Origin: Zingiber officinale
Lineage: Eukaryota > Streptophyta > Magnoliopsida > Zingiberales > Zingiberaceae
NCBI RefSeq assembly: GCF_018446385.1
Contig: NC_056001.1
Span: 6,653,600 to 6,717,599, forward strand
Length of the DNA: 64,000 nucleotides
Reading direction: 5' to 3'
A program made the translations under genes and the position numbers. Numbering within the stretch: the stretch's first letter is position 1; each line of letters begins with the position of its first letter. Below the pieces are notes generated by a model, which searched no databases, was not told the origin of the DNA, and saw nothing but the letters and a program-made list of their open reading frames with translations. Below are positions 9,564 to 21,100 of this stretch, piece after piece.

Positions 9564-10628
9564 ATGAAAGCATCCTTGCAGTTCCGGGACGATCGGAGTC
9601 CCCTTTTGCGGGCAAAACTCCCCCTCGACGCCCTCGGCATCCCCCTCCTCTCCTCCTTCGCGGCCGGCGACCCCCAGGACCTCCGCCTCGATCTCAGCAC
9701 CAGCTTCCGTGTCGGCCCCATCGTCCGCTTATCGTACCGCCCCAACGATGCCCGGAGCCCCTTGTCTTTCGCCCTCAAGATCGGCGCTGGCGATTTCGGC
9801 TCCCCCGTCGCTGCTCCCGTGAGCATGTCCGTCGAGTTCACTCCTCTTGTCCGCGGAGGCGTCCCCTTCTTCACCGTCGTCTTCAAGCCCCGCCTCGGCG
9901 ATTTCTGCCTCAAGAAGACTGCCCGATCGGGATTTGCCTCCGCGCCTTCGCCTCTGGGCCGCCTTGAATCCGTCGCGCCGGAGAACGGATTCCACGAGGG
10001 CAAGATGGCCAACGGGTTCGCCCCGTCGGCGGCCTCTGCCATCAGTGTTCACGGTCTGCTGTCCAGCACGGAGCTCCGAGCAAGCAGCGTCCTCCCATTG
10101 CGGAGAGGCGCGTCGATGAGGTTCCGGTGGGGGGTCAAACTGCCAGCGGAAATCGAAATGGGGGTCAACGCCGACCACGCGGCCAGGGCCCAAATCTCCT
10201 TCCGACGACTTCCGCAGCTCGTGATGAGCAAGATCACCATCGAGCACGTGATGGGAGATAACAAATCAAAGGAACGAAACGGCAAGGCTGCTGCGGAGGA
10301 GGCGGATACGTGGACTCCGGTGAAACAGCAGCTGGATTTGCTGCGAGCGGATAATGCCGTTCTGAAGAGAGAAGTGCGCGAGCTCTGCGTCGAGGTGCTC
10401 GCCAAAAGGGAGGTTCCAGCGTCCAGCGAAGCGAGAACCGCGGGTAGCCAGAGGAACCTCGAACGAGGCGGCGCCAAGATCGAGCCGAAACAGTCATCAC
10501 CGCCACCGCCGGCGGAGAAGCGGACTGAAGCTAAGTCGGCCTCCGCCGGCAACAAACCTCGAGAGGACAACGTGAACGACGAGCTGAAAAAGGCGCTGAT
10601 GGCGGCTACCTCCGGCACCGGAAAGTGA
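9564..10628 (+). CDS. Conserved-looking plant protein of unknown function, 354 aa, single exon
   Basis: I do not recognise a named function. Residues 1-120 start MKASLQFRDD and consist of alternating hydrophobic/polar segments with many glycines (FALKIGAGDFGSP, FFTVVFKPRLGDF), suggesting beta-strands. A serine/alanine-rich linker follows (about 121-170). A second strand-rich segment with MRFRWGVKLP and ISFRRLPQLVMSKITIEHV spans about 170-225. Residues about 245-285 form a likely short coiled coil (QQLDLLRADNAVLKREVREL). The lysine- and proline-rich tail looks disordered. Strong third-position GC bias and one long frame without frameshift support a real gene in a monocot-like genome. The strand pattern could reflect a membrane beta-barrel or an envelope-associated protein, but this is speculation. 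Confidence 0.8.
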   Translation: MKASLQFRDDRSPLLRAKLPLDALGIPLLSSFAAGDPQDLRLDLSTSFRVGPIVRLSYRPNDARSPLSFALKIGAGDFGSPVAAPVSMSVEFTPLVRGGVPFFTVVFKPRLGDFCLKKTARSGFASAPSPLGRLESVAPENGFHEGKMANGFAPSAASAISVHGLLSSTELRASSVLPLRRGASMRFRWGVKLPAEIEMGVNADHAARAQISFRRLPQLVMSKITIEHVMGDNKSKERNGKAAAEEADTWTPVKQQLDLLRADNAVLKREVRELCVEVLAKREVPASSEARTAGSQRNLERGGAKIEPKQSSPPPPAEKRTEAKSASAGNKPREDNVNDELKKALMAATSGTGK

Positions 10629-11772
10629 GTGAAAACGTCGAACGATGATGTAGAGAGAAGAAATTTTTATGCGCATTCAGCGATTACATGATTTGTTAAC
10701 TAGAAATCAAATTCACAGTTGCACCTTGTCATTATGTTAATTTGCAAACAATATAAAGAGGTATAATTTGTTATATATCTAGCACGATGAAGAATTATTG
10801 TTCCAACTTTTTTTAACTGAAATGAAAAACTCTTGTTCTATGGAAAACTAATGGATCATGTTCTTGAATACTAAATAACATTGTTGTTAAATATTCGAAA
10901 CAAGTAGCAAGTCAATGATAATGTTTTAATTTATCAAATTATGAAATTTTAAATCATATATAATACTTTATTTTGAAATTTAGTTAGTGTTGAAATTTTT
11001 TAAAAGAATTCAAATGTGTTGTTGATATGGAATCAGATATTAATTTAGTTTCGTACAAATGAAGGGATTAAAAATATTTTAAAGATAAGAGAGTTTAGTA
11101 AGTAAATTATGAAAAGGTTTCTTTGAAGTAAAAAAAACCTAAAATAGGAGGGTTTTTTTTTATGGCAATTACCCAACACTATATTTAGATTACAAAAAAT
11201 AAATAGAAAGGATTGAATTTATAAAAAAAGTTACATTTTCATTTGTAATGTCGTATTCCTAATCCATTTCATATATTAATTTTAAAAATATTTTGACTTT
11301 TTCACCGGATACCTTCACTTTTTAATTAACTTATTTATATATTTTTAATATAATTGTTAAAAGAATCTAGCAGTGCACTGTTACTTCAAAATACTTGTTA
11401 TTTTGTAGAGGCTTTCAATATACTTAAGTGATGTCTATGCTTTAATGTAATAATGATTTGACTTGAAAAGGCATCAATGGAAGTTCATAAGAAATTAGCA
11501 AATTAAAAAAAAAATCCAATCCAACATTAACAAGAATTACCTTTAAGCAGTGCTTCTGATAATATATAGAAAATACAAATACAGAAGTTATAAATTATGA
11601 TGATTACAAGTGCATAAATTCAAAATCAATTGGTTAACCAAGTGATCAAATATGGATGGCCCGGAATATGATGAATGAACCAAATAATAGGGAAATGTAC
11701 TAAAAACCTATCCACAATTTGATTGACAAACCAAGACAAAAATCCATCCATGATCAAGATCCCAAAAGTATA
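10629..11772. other. AT-rich intergenic region
   Basis: It holds the 3' flanks of two converging genes (the 354-aa gene on plus and the Rab gene on minus). No coding region, LTR ends or inverted repeats were seen. Confidence 0.5.
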
Positions 11773-12790
11773 TTAGGACGAACAACATGAAGCATTACCC
11801 CCACTCGGAGGCTCCTGACCAGGGACTACTATTTGAGTTCCTTTGAGCTGGTTTGAGTTCCCAGCAGATCCCCTATCTTCATTAGCAGCAAGGGACTTCT
11901 TGCTCACGTTTCCATAAATTTCAGTGAGGCCAGTTTGGAAGGCATTCTCGACATTAGTAGCTTCAAGAGCAGAGGTCTCCATAAAAAAGAGATTTTCACG
12001 TTGGGCAAACTCCTTAGCATCCTCAGTTGGAACTGCTCGAAGACTTCCAAGGTCAGACTTGTTCCCGATGAGCATAATCACAATGTTCCTATCAGCATGG
12101 CTTCGCAGTTCCTCTAGCCATCTTGCCACATGGTCAAACGATTGACGTTTGGTTATGTCATAAATCAACATTGCTCCTACGGCTCCTCTATAGTATGCAC
12201 TAGTTACTGCTCGATATCTATTGGAAATCACAGCATAATTCATATTATGACAAAAAAAAATGCAACGAGAACAAAATACTGATGTCTGATAGATAAGAAT
12301 GCTTATAGATAACTATAGAAGAAAGAAAATTATAACACCCTAATTGCCGACCGCTATATTGTCCATTACTAGTTTTTGATGATTAGATAGTGTTTTTTTC
12401 TTATTTATCCAGTGTTAGCTATTGTGAATTTGAATTGAAATTCCTTAAACTGACAACAATAGTAAAATTTTTTGATCTTCACCAAGTTCAGGTTTCTTTT
12501 GATTCTGCAGCTGAAATTTTAGATGTTAGTCTACTGCAGAGTTTGGTGATGAATTCAGCTAATAATAATTCTTGACAAGAAGATAATTTGGAATCTTTTA
12601 GCATCTTATTTACTGGTGGAACCCAGTGAATAATCTAGCTTGGGTTGAAAGAAAAAACAACTAGAACACAATATACAAACATTATTGTAATATAAGAAAT
12701 CTGTAAGTTATCTGGTAAAGCATTCCAACCATTGACACCAACATAATGCATCAGTATCAAGATAATTATCATACTTGTACAAAAAAATAC

Positions 12791-12824
<34 letters not shown>

Positions 12825-14679
12825 CCAAGCCTTTTCCCACTAGGTGGGGTCGGCTGACTTGTACAAAAAAAAAAATAGCAAAACTAAATTATCATTCTAA
12901 CAACTTGGTATAAGATAGGCTCGTCTGGTCATTGTGCATCCTATAGACTATCATTTCCGCTATGTGAAGGCATGTCTCTAACTAGGTATGTGGTAACATC
13001 TTCCAAGATCTTACCAAGGAACAAACACAGTAATAAAACCTAGTATTTGGTGGATGTTTGTCCATTGATATACAAGGCCAGCATTATTTTCTGACCTCTA
13101 GTATTTGGTATGCAAATCCAAGGCTGCTAATGAAGGACAGCATTAAACTAACACAAAAGTTAAGAGCGATATGTTCCTTGACCTCTGATGGCAACTTGGT
13201 TACTCAAGCTGTGCATAGTGAAAAGACAAAAGCAGCTAAACAGATAAATTAGAGAAGAAAGACATGTCAAAATTATAATGTGTTGCAATTACATTGAAAG
13301 TAAGAGCACATAAACATGCAATAATTTGAATAGGTTATCTAAATGGCTAATTTTAGTGAATAATATAACCAAGAAATGACAAATTAAATTAATTCATGAC
13401 CCCATGTATTTATAATCAGAAGTGCTTTACAAGGGATCTTGAAACATCTTATGCCTTTAACAAGAGTTCCATCAACATATAGTCTCCCTGCACGATCAGG
13501 TTGATAAGAGTTTACCAAAGGTTTGTTATAATTTGATTATTTCATATATGATGAAAGTATTTGGTGTGGCAATTCTATCTTGAAGCTCTTTCATTAACCA
13601 TCATCCGTGTCTTGCAATGATCTAATTCAAGTAGAAAAGAAACAAACAAAAAACCCTAAAGCAGAGCCTTTCTGACTGTATGTTGCACAAGTAAACATGT
13701 GTGAATGGCCATTCTACATAAAAATGCTTAAATATTTTGTTTTGATACTTATTCTTAAAATTTTGCATTAGATTTTCAGGAAGAGGTAAAATACATTAAA
13801 AACAAATTTAATTCACTCAATTATAGAATCATAGATACAAATATTTTGCTCATTTGATAAAGAAGACATATATGGCCAAAATTATTGGTTCAAGATTAGT
13901 GAATATTCTACATTGTGGACCTTATTTGTCCTTCACAAATTTAAAAACAACTCTGAATTATTAAACAAGGCTCAATAGCATGCAGAGGCAATGCAAGTGA
14001 GGCATAAAGTACTTGAATTCATAGTTTTGTGACCATGAAAAAATAATTACCTTAAAATAAAAAGGAAATTAAATCTACAACTGCATATCGGTCAGGAAAG
14101 TGAATTCAAAAGAGGATGAGAAAGGGAAAAAATTATATTAGACAAGTAAAAAAGTTATACTGGGGCGAAAAGGAACAACAACTACAAGCAACCTCCTCAT
14201 GTTTCTTCTATGTAAAAGACGATGATGAATCAACTATTGAGAAACAAAATCACATTAGAAAATATGGCAAATTAATCAGACATTAACCTAGATCGAAGAT
14301 GGCACCTGACCAATGAATTTAGGAGACAATACACAAATAATCGACTGCTGATTTAAATGATTCGAATACCTAGCATGCCAAAAATCGATGAAATAACACG
14401 GAATGCCACTGATTCCGGAGATGAGGAAGGGAGGAATAACCTTTCTTGGCCGGCGGTATCCCAGATCTGGGCCTTGATCGTCTTCTCGTTGATGGCGAGA
14501 GTGCGGGTCTGGAACTCGACGCCGATGGTGGCCTTGGAGTCGACGCTGAACTCGTTGCGGGCGAATCGAGCGAGCAGCTGCGACTTCCCCACCGCCGCGT
14601 CCCCGATCAGAACCAACTTGAACACATAATCGATCTTCTGGTTGAACTCCCCGTGGTAATTCCGGTTCCCCGACGACAT
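11773..14679 (-). CDS. RABA/Rab11-class small GTPase, 227 aa, two exons
   Basis: The coding exons are 14441-14679 and 11773-12217 on the minus strand, with a 2,223-bp GT-AG intron. Together they make 684 bp in frame. The intron falls inside the arginine codon of DTAGQER/YRAVTS, the position conserved in plant RABA genes. Motifs present are GDAAVGKS (P-loop), the T of ATIGVEF (switch I), DTAGQE (switch II), NKSD (guanine specificity) and ETSA (G5). The C-terminus CCSS supplies two cysteines for geranylgeranylation. RABA proteins act in trans-Golgi to plasma-membrane traffic and cell-plate or tip-growth secretion. GTEIVVPGQE-type tail features resemble the RABA4/Rab11D branch, but the subgroup is not certain. 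It shares a 461-bp divergent promoter with the dnaJ 6 gene. Confidence 0.93.
12218..14440 (-). other. Intron of the Rab gene
   Basis: AT-rich with no second gene seen. The only recognised insertion is the RTE-type 3' tail near 12790-12858. Short open frames here have no family features. Confidence 0.6.
12790..12858 (-). repeat. RTE LINE/SINE 3' tail with (CAA)n
   Basis: A (CAA)n run is followed by CCAAGCCTTTTCCCACTAGG and TGGGGTCGGCT. On the minus strand this reads as the AGCCGACCCCA...GGCTTGGTTGTTG 3' end known for plant RTE LINEs and SINEs that borrow their tail. Only the last 70 bp are present, so it is a strongly 5'-truncated insertion. Confidence 0.65.
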
Positions 14680-15140
14680 CCTCTTCCCCCGCTTATATCA
14701 ATTGGTTGTTCCAGCCGTTCAACCGACCCAGGGATCACCGGATGTAACAAGGTTAATTGATCGTCGTCGAAGACTACGGCGAGAAGAAGGTCAGGTACGA
14801 AATCCGCACCGATCTCTTTTCTCTCTCCCATTTTGCCTTTGCTATGTATAGTTCCTGAGTTCAAGCTTGCTTCTCCGTTTTTTTTTTTTTTTTTGTAATT
14901 TTTTATTTTTAAAAGAATTACGTACGTGGCATGAAGTTGTTGCTTTTATTTAAGTCAGAAGTTAAAATTTCTCCGGGGAATTTTTTGCTCAATGGAGAAA
15001 TCAATATCTTCGTAGGATTTATGTATAAATCCAGCACATGTGAAAAGGCGGGAATTTTTTGAGCCAGCCGCGCCACTCTCCGCTTTTTCTTCGGTTCTCG
15101 TATCTGCCGTTCCTCGATCGAGTCGTCCGCTCTGCTAGAG
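14680..15140. promoter_or_regulatory. Shared divergent promoter, Rab / dnaJ 6
   Basis: 461 bp separate the two start codons, which point away from each other. The leader sequences on both sides are mixed GC/T-rich, and a T-run lies at 14879-14894. Telo-box-like AAACCCTAA occurs at 15279-15287 and its reverse at 15380-15388, just inside the dnaJ 6 gene. Such boxes are common near plant housekeeping genes. Co-regulation is inferred only from the geometry. Confidence 0.5.
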
Positions 15141-18100
15141 ATGGGAAGGAAAAAGCGATCGAGGGTTTCAGAGGAGGGCGTCGAGGATTCTGCTCCAAGA
15201 GAAGGGGGCAGTCTAGGTGCCGGCGCCTCGTCCACTTCCAGTGACAAGAGCTTGTATGAGGTATCCTGGTCCAAACGAAAACCCTAATTTTGATTGTTTT
15301 GCTTGTTCGAACTTTCTACCTTTCGTCAGGGGTACGCACCTTTCTTTGCTCTTTCATCGCCGTAGACCCGCTATTTGGGTTAGGGTTTCTAGAGTTCCTT
15401 CTCGCGTTTGAATTTTCAACAAACACCTGGTAATCATGTGATCGAGGGGTGTATTATTGGACAAAACCATATTTTTATGTTAGGAATGTACAAATCAGGT
15501 CGTGGGGACGTTATTCTTGGAGATAATTTTGGCAAGATCTTGAGTTCTTCATAGTTTTGAGCGTTGAGTACTGTTAGGGAGTAAATATTGGTGAATTAAT
15601 ATCCTGAGATTGACATAAACAAGCTTAGTAGGCAATGATAGATCTTCGAACGGGAACTACTGTGATTGTACATCTTCATCATTGATCCTCATCAGGTGAC
15701 TTAGTACCACCTACGGTGATTCTACAATTTCCCATTTAAAATGGTTAGAATATCAAGTTGAGAGGATCAAAAGCCATAATTGTTAGGTCATTGTGTTGGG
15801 TTTTGTAGTGATGTAATCTGAGCGCAGGTAGAATGATGGTATAATACCGCTTTGGCAAAGTCGAGGTTAGAGTTGAACTCTAGCTCTTTAAGATGAATTT
15901 GCCCTGTGCATGGTGCTCGTCCTTAAGATACAACGACTTTATCTTGCGATAGCAACACTGCAAATCGCAAGACTTTCGAACCGAAGAAGCATCTTGAACT
16001 CTCCAAATGCAAGCATGAAATGCAATACTTGCTTTGCTATTAACTGGAATAAAAAATAAGAACATGAGGGATCTTATTTATACCAAATAAGAGTCTCTTG
16101 GTTCAATTAGATCTCATCCATCCAACTTGAATTGGATGATTTAGATTGCATCCCTTTCCAAGAGACACAATACCTCTTCCTTAGATGCTTTCTTTTTTGA
16201 AATTAATGGTTCAGATTGAACCAATGAAGAGACACTTAAACCTTTCAAAGTTGGATGAACAAGATTTGTCAATCTTGATCTAACAATTTAGATTTAATTT
16301 TTCATTCACATTAAATTTTCAACAATCCTTCACATGAATGAAAATTAATGTATGCATGTTGTCACCTAAGGAGAGTTCAATCGAAGGAATATTACATTAG
16401 GAGAGGTAGATTGAACCAATGAAGAGGCATTTAAATCTTTTAAGTTGGATAAACAGATTTGCCAATCTTGATCTAACGATCTAGATTTAATTTTCCATTC
16501 ACATTAAATTTTCAACAATCCTTTATATGAATGAAAATTAATGCATGTATATTATTATATAAAGAGAGTTTGTTGGAATCCCGTGGTAGTTTTGATATGA
16601 TCGACCTGGTTAAGTTAGGTTATGTTATGTTTGATCCTTGTGTCTAAGTGTGCAGAAGTTTAGAAATACAAGAAGTCAAGCGGAAGACGCAACTAGCGAG
16701 AAGAATGACACGAGAAGGGAGTCGACAGACTCGGTGCATTCGAGGGACGAGGTGTTGCGGAAGAGTATATCGGTGGACGAGAAAGACGTGCGCGATGTTC
16801 CGAGGGACAAGAAGCTAGAGCGAAAGCTTGCTCGAGGAGAAGGCCAGAAAATGGGTCTGGGTGAGCCCTATTTCGAATGACTGCGATCACCCAAGCGATC
16901 GGAGCAGCAGAAGAGCGAAAGGAGACTGAAATTGCTGTTGGAGGTGCCTTCAAAGTGAATTGAAAGCGCCTCCGCACCTTCACTGTGGAAGGATGGAAGG
17001 CGCCTTTGATGAACAGTAGGAAGATGCCTTCCAGCCCTATGGAAGGTGCCTTCGACCAAGCTGGAGGCGCCTTCCAGTCCTATGGAAGACGCCTTCAAGC
17101 CATGGATAAGATTTTCCAGGAGCTATAAAAAGACCCTTGAACTTAGGAAAAAGACAACAACTCTTGTATTCTTTTCCTAGCAATAGTTTGAGCAATTAAC
17201 AAGTATAAGAGGCTTCTCCGTTTTCACTGAAGGAGATTTTTAGAGCTTTCATTGTCCTTGGATTAACAACCACTTAGTTTGTAACCAAATAAATCCTATG
17301 CCTCTTCTTTCATTTTCTTCTTGTTTATTTGAATTACACTATTGCTGCTAATCTGAGTTGAACGGACGAGAAAGGTATTTGTTTTACTTTTTGACAGGCA
17401 ATCCACTCCCTCAAGCCGACCGCCAAGGGTTCTAACAGAGTTCAATTGAAAGATTGTTGCATTAGGAGAGGTAGATTGACCAATAAAGATGCACTTAAAC
17501 CTTTCAAGTTGGATGAATAAGATTTGTCAATCTTGATCTAACGATCTAGATTTAATTTTTCATTCACATTAAATTTGTAATAATCCTCACATAAATGAAA
17601 ATTAATGTATGTATGTTATCACCTAAAGAGAGTTCAATCGAAAGATTATTACATTAGGAGAGGTAGCTTGTGGTTTTGAACCTTCTGTAGTAGAGTAACA
17701 TCGGATTTACTATGCTGTTAAGTGAACGTCAGGTCTTGAACTACTCGACCATTCATGTAAACCAAAACAATGGTACTTACACAATAATATTTCTCACTTC
17801 TTTATAGTTCCTACTGTTTTGTCCGTTTGGTCATGGACAACATCTTGGATTCTTAAGTATTTCATTGAAGCGACCCATCTTCACATTTTATAGGTGACCT
17901 CCTATAAAGAGTATCCTATCATACTCTACTTTTTCAAGTATAAGAGTCATTAAAAGTTTATAACTTAATCTCACTACATATTGTAGGAAGTACTTTTCCA
18001 TTCTAGGAATGAGATGGGGGAACTAGTCCAAGTGTTTACACGAATTTTTATAATTTTGTTATCCTATTGAATTAAGATCTTGGAATATTCAATCAACAAG

Positions 18101-21100
18101 GTTGGGTTACTACTATGAATGTTTTTGTTTGTAGATTTTTAATCTAATTTTTTTTGATGTGCACTATATTTGATCTCTATTCAAACCCTTTGTAAATGGA
18201 TCTGCCAAGTTATCTTTTGATTTGACATAATTAATAGAGATTGCTGGTGCAATCAACTTCCATGGTTTTGATGTTTGTTTGACAATATGTTTAATGGAGC
18301 TTGGTCAAGGTTGAAATAGTCAATTGAGAAGTCTAGTTAGGCCAAGGTTGACCAGATGACTGACAAGTGGTGAGTAGTTTACCAAGTGATTAGCAAGTCC
18401 AAACAAGTCAAGGTGATCTAATGCTCGGCAAAAGGAAAACCTTAGGGGGAGGTAACCCTAGGTCTTGGAGGAGTGAACTCTAAATAAAAGCCCTAATGAC
18501 TGAAGTTAGGTCCTGGTAGGTGAAGCTACGTGGTGAAAATTCTGGTGAGTGAGCTAGGCCCTAATGAGTGAAGCTAGGTGCTTGGTGAGTGAAGCTATGT
18601 CCTAGTGAGTGAAGAAAGGTGGTGAAAATCCCGCTGAGTGAAGTCAGATAATGAAAAATCTTAGGAAGAGGTAACTCTAGGTAGTGAGAAGTTTTAGAGG
18701 AGTGAATTCCAAGCATGTGTGATCGGATGGTTTCCGGTCAACTGCGCGACGTCGACTGGACCAACAGATTTTTGTAAACTTAAGTATAGTTTTATCAACC
18801 CTATTTTGCATTACTATTATGTTGTTGTGTTAATTTAGTATTGCAGAAATGTCTTAGTGGATTAGACTATCAGACATTGAGTAAAAAAAGTCCAAACAGG
18901 TCTGGAGGTCTAGATATTTGGCATGTGAGTTAAGGCAAGCTTTTGGAATGAGTGTAGTGAGCTCGTGTCTCAGCAGGGATAAACCCTAGGCACTGATCCA
19001 ACTGGAGAAACCAATGGAGGTTTCTAAGTTGAGATCGAGATAGTCATTACTGTCATATTCATGCATCATTATTATTTATTGTGCTAACTTTATTTTGCAT
19101 GATAAATATATTATCTATGCTAACTTTGTTTTGCAGAAAAGCAAAGTTGACATTGATTGAGAGGTTCAGTTGACAGAGCAGGGAGGTTCAGTCAACTGAT
19201 CTAAGAGTGTTATGTCGACGGAACAAATGGAGCAAACATGGAAAGCGATGTTCAGTTGTCGGATAACTTGGATCCGTCGACGGAACAACATGATTTTCGG
19301 GATTGAACGGATTAGATCAAATTAAATTAGAAAAGAAGAGTGTTCAGTTGATGGAACACAGGGGTCGGTCAACGGAATAACTTAATTTTCGAGATTGGAT
19401 GAATCGAATCACAACAAACAAGGAAGGATGGATCATGGATCAGTTGACTGATAGGATTCTCAGTCAACGGAAAGGATCAGTCGAAGTTGACTGAACGAAG
19501 CCTATAAAAGAAGGCCTTGGGATCCGAGCTTTGTACAAATCCTCTATTCGAAATAACTTTAGCAATTACACGTGCAATTTTTGCTCCTATGATGTCAAAA
19601 GACTCATCGATAACCAATGTTTCATCTTATTTATTTATTGTCAATATATTGCACTTGTACTTCATTATATTATTACTTGTACTTCTCATTCATTTAGTGG
19701 ATTGTCCAATGAAAGCAATTAAGGATCGCAAACTTTGGAGTAGGGGTTAATTGGGTTTCGAACCAAGTAAAAAATCAAAGTGTGTTTTCTATTTTTGTCT
19801 CCCTTTTTCCCTATTTTTATTCCGTTGCGTATTCGAGTTTTCCAAAAGATTTTCGAAAAGAAAAGAAAAGCTTTTAAGCGACGAGATTCGCTCCCTCTCT
19901 CTCGTCCTCAATGGTCCTACATAGATAACTCTGTTAGAAATTAACTATCTAATGGTATTGTATCGTCGATGAATATGTCATGACTTATCATTATACATGC
20001 TATTTTGTACTCTTGCAATTGCCGATTGATTTTCATAATATATCATCATTGCAGACACTGATTTTTTTCGACATGAGATACCTTCTAAGAGGTTATGAAG
20101 CCATTCAGCTTCTTTTGCAACTTTATCTAAGGCTATAGACTTAGGTTCCATGGTTGATCGAGCTATGCACGTTTGTTTTGTGAATTTTCATGACATTGTT
20201 CCACCACCAATGGTAAATACGTATCCATCGGTGGATTTCAAGTCTTTGGTATCAGATATCCAATTTATATTACAATAGTTTTCTAGTATCACTGGATATC
20301 TCATATAATGTAATTCATACTCTATGGTGTATCTTAAATATTTAAGAACCCTTATTAATGTCTTCCCATGTTCATCATTCGAATTACTTATAAATCTATT
20401 TAATTTGTTGATTGCATAGGTAATATCCGGGCGTGTGTAGTTAGTGATATATATCAAATTGTCAATTATCCTCGAATATTCTAATTGGGATATAGGTTCA
20501 CCATGGTTCTTAGCCAAATGCAAGTTTAAGTCCATTGATGTTTTTTTACAGTAGAAAGATCATATACATTAAATTTTCTAAGTACTCTCTCAATATAATG
20601 AGATTGTGATAGGATAATTCCATCTATTGTCTTATCGATCTTAATTCCAAGTATAACGTTTGCTATATTCATATTTTTCATATCAAACTTCTTAGTCAAC
20701 ATTTTCTTAGTAGTCATGATTATATCATAAATACTACCCATGATAAGTATATTGTCTATATATAGACAGATAATGACAAATGAGTCAGGTGTGTCTTTGA
20801 TATATATACATTTATCGCACTTGTTTATTTTAAATCCATTTGACATCATAGTTTTGTCAAATATCTCGTGCCACTGTTTCCATGCTTGTTTTAACCCATA
20901 TAGTGACTTCACGAATCTAGACATCTTATTTTCTTGTCTTAGAGCCACAAACCCTTAAGGTTGTTTCATATATATTTCTTCTTCTAATTCACTATTTAGA
21001 AATGTTATTTTCACATCTATTTAATTTATCTCAAGGTTATGTATTGCAGCAATAGCAATGAATATCCGAATGGATGTGATCCTTGTTATTAGTGAATAGT

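Noticed and set aside
9401-10618. Three minus-strand frames opposite the 354-aa gene
   Set aside because: Their composition is that of GC-rich antisense. The plus frame alone shows strand-like patterning and a coiled coil.
19517-19750. Open frame of 77 codons with membrane-like composition
   Set aside because: It lies inside solo LTR C and matches the leader part of an LTR, not a gene.
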